Below, piece by piece: positions 18,037-28,621 of a stretch of 64,000 nucleotides of DNA (position 1 is the first letter of the stretch; each line of letters starts with the position of its first letter). The translations under genes were made by a program, and so were the position numbers. Below the pieces are notes generated by a model. The model made no database searches. It was not told the origin of the DNA and saw only the letters and a list, made by a program, of their open reading frames with translations. Origin of the DNA: an uncultured Mordavella sp. (GTDB taxonomy: Bacteria > Bacillota > Clostridia > Lachnospirales > Lachnospiraceae); the NCBI GenBank assembly GCA_902406105.1, contig CABPCP010000004.1, positions 9,843 through 73,842 on the forward strand, given 5' to 3'.

Positions 18037-20265
18037 TCAAAATGTATGCATCGGGTTGAAATCAAACTGTATCCGTATCGTCTGAAATCCCCGGTTGATC
18101 TCTATATACTGCTCCAGCAGATTCTTAGCATGGGTCAGCGCCCGATAGTCCTCGCTTTTGATATATAAGACGCGCCGGTATAGATCTCCTACCTTTCCCA
18201 CATAGGGACTTGCCGGCCCAATGACCTGAAGCTGCTTCGCCTTATCAAGACGCAGCGTAAATTCTTTGAGATAATCTGCCGCCAGTTCCAGATGTTCTTC
18301 CTCTTTCCCCGTCATCAGCACCGCCAGAAGCTGGCTGCATGGAGGATATCCCATCAGGCTGCGGTAGTTCATTTCCTGCTCATAGAAACCTTCATAATCC
18401 TGGCGGGCCGCCATCTCAATACTGTAATGCTGGGGGCTGTAGGTCTGGATCACCACTTCTCCCGGCTCCTCACCCCTTCCGGCTCTCCCCGCCGCCTGAG
18501 TCAGAAGCTGGAAGGTCCTCTCTCCCGCCTGGTAATCGTCCGCGTACAAAGACAGGTCCGCCGCCAATATTCCAACCAGCGTCACCCCTGGAAAATCATG
18601 CCCCTTAACGATCATCTGGGTGCCGATCAAAATATCTGCTTCCCGGTTGGCAAAAGCCGACAAGATCTTTTCATGGCCCCCTTTTTCCCTGGTAGTATCC
18701 AGATCCATCCGCAGGACTCCCGCTCCAGGGAATTCCCTCCGCACCAGTTCTTCAATCTGCTGGGTTCCCGCTTTAAATCCGCCAATATAAGGAGATCCGC
18801 AGGACGGACAGCGTTCCCTGGCCGGTTCTTCATGGCCGCAGTAATGGCACACCAGCCGTCCTCCCCTGTGAAGGGACAAAGACACATCACAGTGGGGACA
18901 CTTCACCACATAGCCGCAGGCTCTGCAGGAAACGAAACCCGCATATCCCCTCCGGTTCATAAACAGCATCGTCTGCTGCCCTTTCTGAAGCCTCTCCTTC
19001 ATCAGCTCCTTTAACCGGTCGCTTAAGATAGAGCGGTTTCCTTTCTTCAATTCTTCCCGCATATCTGTCACGTATACTTTGGGAAGGCTCTGGCCTGCCG
19101 CCCTGCTTCCCAGTCTCAGCAGCTGGTAGTCTCCCCGCTTACACCGGTAGAACGCCTCCAGAGAAGGCGTGGCAGAACCCAGCACCAGGCTGGCTCCCTC
19201 CATCTTGGTCCGCCTCTGGGCCGTCTCTCTGGCATGATACCTTGGCACCTGCTCGCTTTTATAAGTGCCTTCATGTTCCTCATCGATCACGATCAGTCCC
19301 AGATTGGAAAAGGGGGTGAAAAGAGCGGACCGGGGTCCGATCATCACATCTACCTCTCCCCGTTTCACCCGTTCCATCTGGTCATAGCGTTCCCCGGGGG
19401 ATAAACGGGAATTCAGGATTGACACCCGCTCCCCGAATCTTCCGTAAAAGCGCAGGACCGTCTGGTATGTAAGGGCGATTTCCGGGATCAGGACAATGGC
19501 CTGCTTTCCTTCCTTAAGAACTGTCCCGATCATCTCCATATAGACTTCTGTCTTCCCGCTTCCCGTGACTCCATAGAGCAGATACGTCTTCCGGAGTCCT
19601 TTTTCATAATCTGTCCGGAAGGTCTGCACCGCCTCTCTTTGCTCCTTGGTATATTCCAGAGATTGTACTTCCTGCTTTCCGCCTCTTACCGGATTGCGGA
19701 ATACCTGCTCGCTTTTCACCTGAAGCACTCCCTGCTCTTCCAAAGCGCGGATCACCTGGGCTGTCACGTGAAGTTTCTTTGTGATCAGCTCATAAGGCTG
19801 TCTGGGCTGTTCTAACAGCCCGGCCAGCAGCCTGGCTCTTGCCCGCTGGTTTTTCTTAAGGTAAAGATCCAGCTTTTCTTTCCCTTCTTCTTTGGTAAGC
19901 GCAAGTTCTACCGTCCGCCGGTTTTTGCTGTTTTCCTTTTTCTTTACAGGCAGCACGGTTTTCAATGCCTGTATCATAGTGCCGCCGTAGTTTTCCTTCA
20001 TCCAGGCGGCCAGCGCCACTAATTTTGATTCAATAGCTGTTTTCCCTTCCGCTTTTCCGATGATCTCTTTGATCTTCTCAGGGTCATAATCCGTCTCTTT
20101 TGAGAATCCAATAATATACCCGGAGATCTCCCTGTCATTTCTTCCGAAAGGGACTGCCACTTCCATCCCCACTTCCAGGTCATCTTCCAGCTCCCTGGGA
20201 ATCCGGTACTGAAAGATCTTATCCAGCCTTTCGTGGGTAATATCTATGATAATATCAGCGTACAT
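18037..20265 (-). CDS. priA: Primosomal helicase PriA
   Basis: A 742-residue 3'-5' helicase that restarts collapsed replication forks. An N-terminal DNA-binding domain is followed by Walker [10 protein letters not shown], Walker [10 protein letters not shown] and the paired zinc sites ([32 protein letters not shown]) embedded in the helicase core. The C-terminal domain ends [12 protein letters not shown]. The start overlaps the murE stop by 11 bp. Length is normal. Confidence 0.96.
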   Translation of the reverse strand: MYADIIIDITHERLDKIFQYRIPRELEDDLEVGMEVAVPFGRNDREISGYIIGFSKETDYDPEKIKEIIGKAEGKTAIESKLVALAAWMKENYGGTMIQALKTVLPVKKKENSKNRRTVELALTKEEGKEKLDLYLKKNQRARARLLAGLLEQPRQPYELITKKLHVTAQVIRALEEQGVLQVKSEQVFRNPVRGGKQEVQSLEYTKEQREAVQTFRTDYEKGLRKTYLLYGVTGSGKTEVYMEMIGTVLKEGKQAIVLIPEIALTYQTVLRFYGRFGERVSILNSRLSPGERYDQMERVKRGEVDVMIGPRSALFTPFSNLGLIVIDEEHEGTYKSEQVPRYHARETAQRRTKMEGASLVLGSATPSLEAFYRCKRGDYQLLRLGSRAAGQSLPKVYVTDMREELKKGNRSILSDRLKELMKERLQKGQQTMLFMNRRGYAGFVSCRACGYVVKCPHCDVSLSLHRGGRLVCHYCGHEEPARERCPSCGSPYIGGFKAGTQQIEELVRREFPGAGVLRMDLDTTREKGGHEKILSAFANREADILIGTQMIVKGHDFPGVTLVGILAADLSLYADDYQAGERTFQLLTQAAGRAGRGEEPGEVVIQTYSPQHYSIEMAARQDYEGFYEQEMNYRSLMGYPPCSQLLAVLMTGKEEEHLELAADYLKEFTLRLDKAKQLQVIGPASPYVGKVGDLYRRVLYIKSEDYRALTHAKNLLEQYIEINRGFQTIRIQFDFNPMHTF

Positions 20266-21730
20266 GTTCCTCCTTCAGTTCTTCCAGCACTTCCCGGATC
20301 AGCACCCGCTCATCCATATCATATTTGACCCCTTCGATCTCCTGATAAGTCTCGTGGCCTTTCCCTGCCAGGATGATCACGTCCCCTGGCTGGCCGTTCT
20401 GGATCGCGTACTTGATGGCCTCTTTCCGGTCACAGATAGAAATGTATTTCCCATCCGTCTTCTTGATCCCCGTAATGATATCATCAATGATGGCCTGTGG
20501 CTCCTCGAATCTGGGGTTATCTGAAGTAATGATCGTAAAATCTGACAGTCTTCCTGCTACCTCTCCCATCTCGTAGCGGCGGGTCCTGGACCGGTTGCCG
20601 CCGCAGCCAAACACCGTTACGATCCGGCCCGGCTCATAATCCCGCAGAGTATGGAGCAGGCTCTCCAAGCTCATCGCGTTATGGGCGTAATCGATCATCA
20701 AAGTAAAATCATCTGATACCTTGACCATCTCAATGCGTCCCTTCACCTTGGCAACTTTCAGCGCTTTTTGGATCTTCTCCGCCGGCACGTCAAAATGCCT
20801 GCACACAGCGATCGCTGTCAGGGAATTATAAACGCTGAACTCTCCCGGGATATCGATCTCCACGTCGAAATCCATCAGCCCGGCCACATGGTACTTTACG
20901 CCCAGATATCCCGGCCTTGAAACATGTTCCACATCTACGGCCCGAAGATCCGCTTCTTTTGAAAATCCAAACGTCTCTGTCTGGCAGGTGGCGTTTCGGA
21001 ACACATCCGCAAACCACTGATCATCCACATTGCCGATGCCAATCCTGCACTGCTGGAACAGAAGGCCCTTGCAGCGCTTATAGTCCTCGAAATCCTTATG
21101 TTCATTGGGGCCGATATGGTCTTCTCCCAGATTGGTAAAGATCCCGATCTCAAATGGGATCCCTGCCGTCCGGTGGAGCATGAGTCCCTGGGAGGACACT
21201 TCCATCACCACGCTGTCACAGCCTGCTTCCACCATCTGGGCAAAATATTTCTGGATCGTATAGGACTCCGGCGTCGTATTGCTGGCCGGGATCGCCTTGT
21301 CTCCGATCAGCGCCTCGATCGTCCCGATCAGTCCTACTTTGTGCCCTACCTCTTCCAGAATAGATTTGATCATATAAGTCGTTGTTGTCTTCCCTTTTGT
21401 TCCTGTAATCCCGATCACCTTCAGCTTTTCCGCAGGATATCCGAAATACGCGGCAGACATCAGGGCCAGGGCGTACCGGGTATCTTCCACCCGGATCACC
21501 GTCATTCCTTCCGGCGCCTCTACCTCCTTCTCTGCCACCACTGCGGCAGCTCCCTTTTCCGCCACTTCCTGTACATAAACATGGCCGTCCACAACGGCCC
21601 CGCTGATACATACGAATACACTGCCCTCAGATACCTTCCGGGAATCGTTGATCAGTTCCCCCACGTCGATCTGATCGCTTCCCTGTACCACTCTATATTC
21701 CAAACGTTCCAACAGCTTCGTCAGCTTCAT
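20255..21730 (-). CDS. murE: UDP-MurNAc-tripeptide synthetase MurE
   Basis: A 491-residue Mur ligase. The ATP site is GITGTKGKTTTTYM, and the C-terminal substrate motif reads SDNPRFEEP. DNPR selects meso-diaminopimelate, so the peptidoglycan is predicted to be DAP-type. The reaction adds DAP to UDP-MurNAc-L-Ala-D-Glu in the cytoplasm. It is upstream of priA and overlaps it slightly. Confidence 0.94.
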   Translation of the reverse strand: MKLTKLLERLEYRVVQGSDQIDVGELINDSRKVSEGSVFVCISGAVVDGHVYVQEVAEKGAAAVVAEKEVEAPEGMTVIRVEDTRYALALMSAAYFGYPAEKLKVIGITGTKGKTTTTYMIKSILEEVGHKVGLIGTIEALIGDKAIPASNTTPESYTIQKYFAQMVEAGCDSVVMEVSSQGLMLHRTAGIPFEIGIFTNLGEDHIGPNEHKDFEDYKRCKGLLFQQCRIGIGNVDDQWFADVFRNATCQTETFGFSKEADLRAVDVEHVSRPGYLGVKYHVAGLMDFDVEIDIPGEFSVYNSLTAIAVCRHFDVPAEKIQKALKVAKVKGRIEMVKVSDDFTLMIDYAHNAMSLESLLHTLRDYEPGRIVTVFGCGGNRSRTRRYEMGEVAGRLSDFTIITSDNPRFEEPQAIIDDIITGIKKTDGKYISICDRKEAIKYAIQNGQPGDVIILAGKGHETYQEIEGVKYDMDERVLIREVLEELKEEHVR

Positions 21731-21815
21731 ATTTTCAGCCTCCTATTTTATCTGATTCTAAATTATTATAGCATTATTTAGACACAGAGCAAAGGCTAAT
21801 TTGTGCCAGACTCTC

Positions 21816-22691
21816 TTACGCTTTTCCCGGGAACCCTTCTCCCACCACTTCGTTGGATTCTAAAATGATCGTAAACGCCTCCGGATCCATCTGATGGGCC
21901 GCTTTCTTGATGGCATGGACCTCTTTGCTTCCGCAGGCGCATACGACCACTTTCTTTTTTCTGCCGGAGTAGGCGCCGGTTCCTTCCAGGATCGTAGTCC
22001 CCCGTTCAAAATCCCTGCCGATCCGGCCTGCCATACGCCGGCCTTGTTCTGTCACGATCAGCGCCAGCCGGCCCTGTCCGCTTCCATATAAGACCCGGTT
22101 AATGACGCTTGCCAAAAGCCAGGTCGCGATCACTCCATAGATCAGCCCGTCCATATCCCGAAAGACCAGCACGCCTCCCAGGAGGATGATCACCCCGTCC
22201 TGGATAAAAGTGATGGTCCCAAGGGCCAGATGAGGCTTCACCTTCCGGATTGACAGACTGATAAAATCCTGTCCTCCTGTGGAAGACCCCCGCAGAAAGA
22301 TGAGGGCATATCCGGCGCCGCACAGCACCCCGGCGCAAAGCGCCGCCAGAAGTCTGTCTCCTGTATAGACCGGGAAAAGAGGCGCCGCGTAATCCGTCAG
22401 CGCCGATACGACCAAGGTAGATTTTACCGACTTCAGGAAAAATTCTTTCCCCAAAAACCGATAACAGAAAACCGCCGCCGGTATGTTGAGGAGGATGATC
22501 CCAGCTCCTACCGGAAATCCCGTCAAATGGTACAGGATCACCGCAATGCCAGTGAAACCGGCCACCGGGAAATCCGCCTGCAGGGCAAAGTTATAAAGGC
22601 CTGCGGCAATCAGTGTCCCTGCCGCCGCATCCGCCAGAAGGTCTTTCAAAAATTCTCTTTTTCTTTCTTTTTTCATCCGTCTTCCCTCCAT
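21816..22691 (-). CDS. YitT family membrane protein
   Basis: A 291-residue protein with a basic N-terminus, five to six hydrophobic spans (for example DAAAGTLIAAGLYNFALQA and ALCAGVLCGAGYALIFLRG) and the conserved GSSTGGQDFIS motif of the YitT/DUF161 family. The C-terminal ~80 residues (ALIVTEQGRRMAGRI to FTIILESNEVVGEGF) are the DUF2179 cytoplasmic domain. Function of the family is unproved. Its strand matches pepD, but a terminator lies between them. Confidence 0.9.
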   Translation of the reverse strand: MEGRRMKKERKREFLKDLLADAAAGTLIAAGLYNFALQADFPVAGFTGIAVILYHLTGFPVGAGIILLNIPAAVFCYRFLGKEFFLKSVKSTLVVSALTDYAAPLFPVYTGDRLLAALCAGVLCGAGYALIFLRGSSTGGQDFISLSIRKVKPHLALGTITFIQDGVIILLGGVLVFRDMDGLIYGVIATWLLASVINRVLYGSGQGRLALIVTEQGRRMAGRIGRDFERGTTILEGTGAYSGRKKKVVVCACGSKEVHAIKKAAHQMDPEAFTIILESNEVVGEGFPGKA

Positions 22692-22710
22692 TTCCGCGGG
22701 CTACCAGAGA

Positions 22711-22752
22711 AAAAGGCCGCGGATCATATAGAACTATGATTCGCAGCCTTTT
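22711..22752 (-). terminator. Terminator after pepD
   Basis: On the minus strand a long stem (AAAGGC.GCG.ATCATA with loop gttcta and the matching TATGAT.CGC.GCCTTT arm, two mismatches) ends in TTTTTCTC. It lies about 30 bp after the pepD stop and upstream of the YitT gene. Confidence 0.75.
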
Positions 22753-22783
22753 GCTGATCTATGAGTCCAGGATCAAAAATTTA

Positions 22784-24217
22784 TCAATCCAATTCTTTTA
22801 GCAGGGCTTTCAGATACTCCCAGGTCTGGGCGATCGATTCCTTGGAGGCCCGCTCCTTGGTGGTATGCACGTTGGAAAGATCCGGTCCAAGGGAAAGGAT
22901 GTCAAGCTCCGGCTTCTTATAATGCCAGTATCCACATTCCAGTCCCGCATGGATTGCCTCCAGTTTCGCCGGTTTCCCAAACATCTTTTCATAAAGCGCG
23001 CATGCCTTGTCCCGCAGCGGCGATACTTCCTCATACTGCCATCCGGGATAGTCATTTTCAAACGCCAGATCATCACAGTACTGTTCCGCCAGGACGTAGA
23101 GCTGGTCTTTCAGGAAATATTTCCTGGAGTCCACAGAACTTCTTGCCGCCAGAAGAAGCCGTAATACCTCTCCCTCTTCTTCCTGCAGGGATCCCGCGTT
23201 GATGGACGTCTCCACCAGCCCTTCCATAGTATGGGAACGGCTAATCACACCGCAGGGCAGGAGCATAAGGGCACGTATGATCCGATGCTCCAGCTCCTGG
23301 CTGTAAATGCTCTCTCCCACAAATACTTCCACCTGGGATACAGTGATCTCTATGGTATCTGTCCCTTTCAGTTCCTCCCGGAAGATCCGCTCCATCTCCC
23401 GGATCTTCTCCATTACTTTCTCCGCATCTCCTGGGCTTACATACAAAACCGCCTGGGCCCAGGATGGGATCGCGTTGGCTTTCCCTGGAATATCTAAATG
23501 TCCCAGCCGCCACTCTCCGATTTCTTCTAATTGATAGAGCAATCTGCCTGTCAATTGTATGGCGCTGGCTCTTCCACGGTCGATATCCAGCCCGGAGTGA
23601 CCGCCTTTCAGTCCGCCGATCTCGACAGACAACCCTTTCCATCCGGCAGGAATGTGCTCCCGCTCCAGCTTCCAATACAGGCTGCTCCTTAAGGCTCCCG
23701 CGCAGCTCACATAGAAGACTCCCTGTTCTTCCGCATCCAGATTCAGAAAATATTTTCCTCTCAGATCTGAAATGTCCAGCCGTGACGCGCCCGCAAGGCC
23801 CACCTCTTCTTCCGCCGTAAAAATGAACTCCAGATCAGGATGAGGAATGTCCCCGCTGTCCATCAAAGCCATGCAAAACGCCATCCCGATCCCGTTGTCC
23901 GCGCCCAGGGAAGTTCCGTCCGCATACAGTTCCTTTTCATCCTCCAATACCTGGATCCCATTCTGATATTCATGCTTACTATCCTTGTCCTTTACGTATA
24001 CCATATCCAGGTGTCCCTGCAGGATCACCGGATCTGCATCCGTCCTCTGACAGGCCGGTTTTTTGATCACCAGGCTTCCGTCCTTCTCCTGGCGCACCCA
24101 TAATCCCCGGTCTTTGGCAAAGGCTTTCAGGTGATCGCTGACTGCCTGCTCATCTCCGGAAGCTCTGGGGATCGCAGAGATCTCTTTGAAATACTCGAAT
24201 ACTTTTTCCACGCTCAT
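22784..24217 (-). CDS. pepD: Aminoacyl-histidine dipeptidase PepD
   Basis: An M20C-family metallopeptidase of 477 residues that cleaves Xaa-His and other dipeptides. Metal-site motifs are LQGHLDMV and TAEEEVGLAGA; EQGVFYVSCAGA and GGLKGGHSGLDI are also typical. I choose the ATG at 24217 (MSVEKVFEYFKEISAIPR) behind AGGAGG; the frame is open upstream to 24259. It is probably monocistronic, with a terminator behind it. Confidence 0.94.
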   Translation of the reverse strand: MSVEKVFEYFKEISAIPRASGDEQAVSDHLKAFAKDRGLWVRQEKDGSLVIKKPACQRTDADPVILQGHLDMVYVKDKDSKHEYQNGIQVLEDEKELYADGTSLGADNGIGMAFCMALMDSGDIPHPDLEFIFTAEEEVGLAGASRLDISDLRGKYFLNLDAEEQGVFYVSCAGALRSSLYWKLEREHIPAGWKGLSVEIGGLKGGHSGLDIDRGRASAIQLTGRLLYQLEEIGEWRLGHLDIPGKANAIPSWAQAVLYVSPGDAEKVMEKIREMERIFREELKGTDTIEITVSQVEVFVGESIYSQELEHRIIRALMLLPCGVISRSHTMEGLVETSINAGSLQEEEGEVLRLLLAARSSVDSRKYFLKDQLYVLAEQYCDDLAFENDYPGWQYEEVSPLRDKACALYEKMFGKPAKLEAIHAGLECGYWHYKKPELDILSLGPDLSNVHTTKERASKESIAQTWEYLKALLKELD

Positions 24218-24342
24218 ACTACGTACCTCCTGCTTCTTCGTATTTCTTTGTCTCATCATAACACAGAATTCCTGACGGTAAAAATTCTACGTTTTTATAC
24301 CGTCATTACCTGCTATTATACACAATGATCTCCAGATTTCAA

Positions 24343-25578
24343 CTAATGATCCGGCTTTTTTTCTTCCTCTGGAAGGCGCCCCTTTCGTATGACATTTTCC
24401 CCGTATTTCCGCCGGATCTTACTCAATGCCTGATCCAGTTTCTGCCGCTTTTGTTCCTCCATTTCCCGCTTTTTTTCTTCCTCCTGGTCCGCCTGGAAAT
24501 CAAAGAGGTTCATCTGCTCCGGCTCTCCTTCTTCTGAGAGCTTGGAAGTGCGGATCCCCAGAAGGCGTACCGGCTCCCCATTCCACAGTTCCCGGAACAG
24601 TTCCATAGCCGTCTGGTGGAGCTCCTTATCCCGATTGGAAGATCTCGCAAGCTGTTTTTGGTGGGAACAGGTCCGAAAATCATGGTATTTGATCTCCACA
24701 CTGATCATTCCCGCCTTATATCCTGCTTTCCGAAGCCGTCCTCCCACACTTTTTGCCAGATCCAAAAGGATCTTTCCGGCTTCTTCTTCTGTCGCCGCAT
24801 CTTTGGGAAGGGTGACGGAGTTTCCAATTCCCTTTGCTTCCGCGGGTTCCGATTCTACCGCCGAGTCATCGATCCCATTAGCAAATTCCCACAGCTTGCG
24901 CCCATGGCTCTTAAGATGGAGTTCTATCAGCTTTGGATCTATACAGGCCAGATCTCCGATGGTTCGGATCTCCAGCTTCTCCAGCGTACTTGTACTGGAA
25001 GCCCCGGCCATATATAAGTCCCGGATGGGAAGGGGCCACATTTTCTCCTGGATCTCTTCCGGGAACAAGGTATGTACTTTGTTGGGCTTCTCAAAATCCG
25101 AGGCCATTTTCGCCAGCAGTTTATTGGAAGAGATCCCAATATTGACCGTAAATCCAAACCTCCGCTGGATTTCGTTCTTGATCTTAAGGGCGCCGGCCAC
25201 CGGAGAGGCAAACCGGGAAGCGATCTCGGTAAAATCCATATAACATTCATCCACGCTGACCTGCTCGATCCTGGTGGTATAGGTACTCAAAAACTCCATC
25301 AGCGCTTTGCTGTACTTCCGGTAAAGAGCGTGGTCCGGCGGCTCCATCACAAGATTTGGGCATTTACGAAAGGCATTCGCCACCGGTTCCCCAGTGCGAA
25401 TGCCATATTTCTTAGCCGGGACAGACTTTGCCAGCACCACACCGTGGCGGGTCTTCTGGTTTCCTCCGATGATCGAAGGGATTTCTCTCAAATCCGTCTT
25501 AGCTCCATGTTTTAGTTGTTCCACTGCCGTCCAGCTTAAATAGGCAGAATTCACATCAATATGAAAGATGATAGCCAC
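24343..25578 (-). CDS. dinB: DNA polymerase IV (Y-family)
   Basis: A 411-residue translesion polymerase. Catalytic carboxylates are in IFHIDVNSAYLSW and VSVDECYMDFTE; the thumb and little-finger domains follow, and the charged C-terminus contains QMNLFDFQ, a beta-clamp-binding peptide. The sequence starts 3 bp after clpB ends. Like many Clostridia DinB proteins it begins MAIIFHIDVNSAY. Confidence 0.95.
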   Translation of the reverse strand: MAIIFHIDVNSAYLSWTAVEQLKHGAKTDLREIPSIIGGNQKTRHGVVLAKSVPAKKYGIRTGEPVANAFRKCPNLVMEPPDHALYRKYSKALMEFLSTYTTRIEQVSVDECYMDFTEIASRFASPVAGALKIKNEIQRRFGFTVNIGISSNKLLAKMASDFEKPNKVHTLFPEEIQEKMWPLPIRDLYMAGASSTSTLEKLEIRTIGDLACIDPKLIELHLKSHGRKLWEFANGIDDSAVESEPAEAKGIGNSVTLPKDAATEEEAGKILLDLAKSVGGRLRKAGYKAGMISVEIKYHDFRTCSHQKQLARSSNRDKELHQTAMELFRELWNGEPVRLLGIRTSKLSEEGEPEQMNLFDFQADQEEEKKREMEEQKRQKLDQALSKIRRKYGENVIRKGRLPEEEKKPDH

Positions 25579-25580
25579 GA

Positions 25581-28163
25581 CTACTGACTCCTTGCGGTTA
25601 ATTTCCCATTCTGCGCATCAATGAGGATCGTCTCGCCTGCGCCGATATCGCCTTTCAGCATAAGTTTTGCCGCCAGTGTCTCCACATTCTTCTGCAGGTA
25701 ACGCTTCAGCGGCCGCGCCCCATAGGTGGGGTCGTATCCTCCCTCTACCACTTGATTTTTCGCCTCCGGCGTCAATGTGATAGAGATTTCCTTGTCTGCG
25801 AGACGCCGATTCACATCCGCGATCAACAAGTCAATAATGTCATAAATATTGTCTTTCGTCAATGGCTTAAACATGATCGTCTCGTCCAGCCGGTTCAGGA
25901 ATTCCGGCCGGAAGTGGGCTCTCAATTCTTCCATGACAGCCTCCTGACGTTCCGGCAGGATGGTTCCATCTTCCTGGATTCCATCCAGCAGATACGCGGA
26001 ACCGATATTGGAAGTCATGATCAAGATGGTATTCTTAAAATCCACCGTCCGTCCCTGGGAATCTGTGATCCGGCCGTCGTCCAGCACCTGCAGCAGCACG
26101 TTGAATACGTCTGGATGGGCCTTCTCGATCTCGTCAAACAGCACAACGGAATAGGGCTTTCTCCTTACCGCCTCGGTCAGCTGGCCGCCCTCATCGTATC
26201 CCACATATCCCGGAGGCGCCCCGATCAGCCGTGACACGGAATATTTCTCCATGTACTCACTCATATCGATCCGTACCATATTATTCTCGTCATCAAACAG
26301 ACTTTCCGCCAGCGCTTTGGCCAGCTCCGTCTTACCCACGCCGGTAGGCCCTAAGAACAAGAAGGAACCGATGGGTTTGGTCGGATCTTTGATCCCGGCC
26401 TTGGAGCGGATGATAGCCTCTGTCACCAATTCTACTCCCTCATCCTGACCGATGACCCGTTTGTGCAGTTCGTCCGCCAGATGCAGCGTCTTGTTCCGCT
26501 CACTCTCGTTCAGTTTCGCTACCGGGATTCCCGTCCACCGGGACACGATCCTGGCGATTTCTTCATCCGTCACACTCTCATGGACCAGCGAGCGGTCTTC
26601 GTCTTTGACCTTTGCCTCTTCCGCCTCCAACTGTCTCTGCAGCTCTGGAAGTCTTCCATACTGTAACTGGGCGGCTTTCTCCAGATCGTAGGACTGCTGC
26701 GCCTTCTCGATCTCTTTATTTACTTGTTCCATCTCTTCCCTAAGCTTCTGTACCCGCTCAACGCCTACTTTCTCATTGTCCCACTGGGCTTTCCTGCTGG
26801 CAAATTCTTCCCGCAGTTCTGCCAGCTCCTGCTGCAGATGGGCCAAACGGTCTTTGCTCAGCCGGTCTTCCTCTTTTTTCAAAGCCGCCTCTTCAATCTC
26901 AAGCTGCATGATCTTCCGCTGCAATTCATCCAGTTCTGTCGGCATGGAATCCAGTTCCGTCTTGATCAGAGCGCAGGCCTCATCCACCAAGTCGATGGCC
27001 TTATCCGGCAGAAACCGGTCGGAAATATACCGGTCAGACAGCGTTGCCGCCGCCACCAGCGCGCCATCGGTGATCTTAACTCCGTGGAATACCTCATACC
27101 GTTCCTTCAAGCCACGCAGGATCGAAATGGCATCCTCCACCGTTGGTTCGTCTACCATAACAGGCTGGAATCTCCGCTCCAGAGCCGCATCCTTCTCAAT
27201 ATACTGGCGGTACTCGTCCAGAGTGGTAGCGCCGATACAGTGCAGTTCGCCCCTGGCCAGCATAGGTTTCAGCATGTTTCCCGCATCCATAGCGCCATCG
27301 GTCTTTCCTGCTCCAACGATCGTATGAAGTTCATCGATAAACAGGATGATCCTGCCGTCACTATTTTTCACTTCTTCCAGGACCGCTTTCAGCCGTTCCT
27401 CAAACTCCCCTCTGTATTTGGCCCCAGCTACCAGCGCTCCCATATCCAGGGAGAATATCGTCTTGTCTTTCAGTCCTTCCGGTACATCGCCTCGGACGAT
27501 CCGCTGAGCCAGTCCTTCCACCACTGCCGTCTTTCCAACGCCGGGTTCGCCGATGAGCACCGGGTTATTCTTAGTCTTCCGCGACAAGATCCGGATGATA
27601 TTTCGGATCTCGCCGTCCCGGCCAATGACTGGGTCTAATTTTTGTTCTCTGGCCCGCTCCACCAGGTCAGAGCCATATTTGTTGAGCGTGTCATAGGTCT
27701 CTTCCGGGTTATCACTGGTCACCCGCTGGTTTCCCCGGACGGTGGAAAGCGCCTGGAGGAATCCATTCCGGTCGATGCCCATCTCCCGGAAGATGGCTTT
27801 CATCTCCTTATTGGCATACTTGATCAGAGCCAGAAACAGATGCTCTACCGACACATACTCGTCTCCCATCTGCTTTGCCTCATCTTCCGCATGGACCAAA
27901 GCGTTATTCAGGTCCTGGCCTACATACTGCCTTCCGCCCTGGACTTTCGTCCGTTTCCGCAGGGCCTCTTCCGCCCTGTTCAAGATCAGGTTTTTGTCGA
28001 TCCCCATCTTCTCCATCAGCTTCAGGATCAGACTGTCGTCCTGGGTCAGTAGCGCATAAAATAAATGCTCCTGTTCAATTTCCTGGTTGCCGTACTCCAT
28101 GGCCGCCTTCTCACAGTCCTGGACGGCCTGCAGTGATTTCTGCGTAAATTTATTTATATTCAT
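25581..28163 (-). CDS. clpB: ClpB disaggregase
   Basis: An 860-residue AAA+ chaperone of full length. It has an N-domain with two Clp repeats, NBD1 with Walker A GEPGVGKT, a long coiled-coil middle domain (about residues 400-530, rich in Leu, Glu, Gln and Lys), and NBD2 with GPTGVGKTE. With DnaK it rescues aggregated proteins. The promoter carries a CIRCE-type operator, so HrcA control is predicted. Confidence 0.97.
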   Translation of the reverse strand: MNINKFTQKSLQAVQDCEKAAMEYGNQEIEQEHLFYALLTQDDSLILKLMEKMGIDKNLILNRAEEALRKRTKVQGGRQYVGQDLNNALVHAEDEAKQMGDEYVSVEHLFLALIKYANKEMKAIFREMGIDRNGFLQALSTVRGNQRVTSDNPEETYDTLNKYGSDLVERAREQKLDPVIGRDGEIRNIIRILSRKTKNNPVLIGEPGVGKTAVVEGLAQRIVRGDVPEGLKDKTIFSLDMGALVAGAKYRGEFEERLKAVLEEVKNSDGRIILFIDELHTIVGAGKTDGAMDAGNMLKPMLARGELHCIGATTLDEYRQYIEKDAALERRFQPVMVDEPTVEDAISILRGLKERYEVFHGVKITDGALVAAATLSDRYISDRFLPDKAIDLVDEACALIKTELDSMPTELDELQRKIMQLEIEEAALKKEEDRLSKDRLAHLQQELAELREEFASRKAQWDNEKVGVERVQKLREEMEQVNKEIEKAQQSYDLEKAAQLQYGRLPELQRQLEAEEAKVKDEDRSLVHESVTDEEIARIVSRWTGIPVAKLNESERNKTLHLADELHKRVIGQDEGVELVTEAIIRSKAGIKDPTKPIGSFLFLGPTGVGKTELAKALAESLFDDENNMVRIDMSEYMEKYSVSRLIGAPPGYVGYDEGGQLTEAVRRKPYSVVLFDEIEKAHPDVFNVLLQVLDDGRITDSQGRTVDFKNTILIMTSNIGSAYLLDGIQEDGTILPERQEAVMEELRAHFRPEFLNRLDETIMFKPLTKDNIYDIIDLLIADVNRRLADKEISITLTPEAKNQVVEGGYDPTYGARPLKRYLQKNVETLAAKLMLKGDIGAGETILIDAQNGKLTARSQ

Positions 28164-28220
28164 AGTGTTGTCCTCCTTCTCAGAGAGAGTTGCTTACATA
28201 TTTGTTCTATCAACACTATA

Positions 28221-28249
28221 ACAATATCACAGGCTGTCAGCACTGTCAA
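28221..28249 (-). promoter_or_regulatory. clpB promoter
   Basis: Minus strand: TTGACA (28244-28249), 17-bp spacer, TATTGT (28221-28226), about 60 bp before the clpB start. The -35 box lies within the CIRCE element. Confidence 0.7.
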
Positions 28250-28263
28250 GAGGTGAGTGCTAA
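28237..28263 (-). promoter_or_regulatory. CIRCE operator (HrcA site) of clpB
   Basis: Minus strand reads TTAGCACTC, nine bases, then CAGTGCTGA. The CIRCE consensus is TTAGCACTC-N9-GAGTGCTAA; the first arm is perfect and the second matches 7 of 9. It overlaps the clpB -35 box, so HrcA binding would block transcription. Its perfect arm also forms part of a repeat found at 29620 and 34379. Confidence 0.75.
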
Positions 28264-28264
28264 T
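28247..28264. repeat. 18-bp direct repeat, copy A (att-like)
   Basis: CAAGAGGTGAGTGCTAAT. It recurs in the same orientation as CAGGAGGTGAGTGCTAAT and CAAGAGGCGAGTGCTAAT at 29620 and 34379. Each copy is followed by a T-rich run. Copy A lies inside the clpB CIRCE/promoter region. Confidence 0.7.
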
Positions 28265-28363
28265 ATTTTTTTGATTTTTTTGCAACCCCAGTAAAATCAA
28301 TGGTTGCAAGCTTTTCCACTCTTGAAATCGTCATTTTTCTTAGGCTTGGCACCAATTTGACAC

Positions 28364-28447
28364 CTATTCAATCAGTTTTGCTTCCAGACGGTTACGCATA
28401 TCCTCATCAACGCTAGTGTGAGGATTGCCGTATTCGTCAAAAGCGTT
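28364..28447 (-). pseudogene. Gene fragment, C-terminus only
   Basis: The minus frame reads NAFDEYGNPHTSVDEDMRNR followed by LEAKLIE and a stop. It looks like the C-terminus of a real protein, but upstream the frame is lost (a shifted piece, HPYLSACPAVSVRSGL, lies at about 28457-28505). I do not recognise the parent family. It is probably debris of an earlier insertion. Confidence 0.35.
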
Positions 28448-28569
28448 TCATCTCAAACCAGACCGTACGCTTACAGCAGGGCAGGCGGAGAGATACGGAT
28501 GCCCGATTTTTACCTGCATTTCTGCAAAAATATCTTTCAATCACTCCTATCTTAAATTTGAATATAGAA

Positions 28570-28602
28570 AAAGCGGTTGATCTCCAAAGGAGTAACCGCT
28601 TT
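28570..28602 (-). terminator. Terminator after RelE-type toxin gene
   Basis: Minus strand stem AAAGCGGTT...AACCGCTTT with an inner CTCC/GGAG pair, followed by TTCTATATTC. It is 20 bp past the toxin stop codon. The run of T is short, so strength is uncertain. Confidence 0.6.
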
Positions 28603-28621
28603 GTGTGGGATATGAAATTGT

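Larger units (their letters stand above)
28265..28621. other. Gene-poor left part of accessory island
   Basis: No intact gene is seen. The stretch holds a small stem at about 28290-28320 (TTGCAACC ... GGTTGCAA), a coding-looking fragment at 28364-28447 and a terminator-type hairpin at 28570-28602. Confidence 0.5.

Noticed and set aside
24272..24306. Hairpin TGACGGT...ACCGTCA upstream of pepD as terminator of dinB
   Set aside because: It lies on the far side of the dinB stop but has no T-run on either strand; could be an operator, not supported enough to list.
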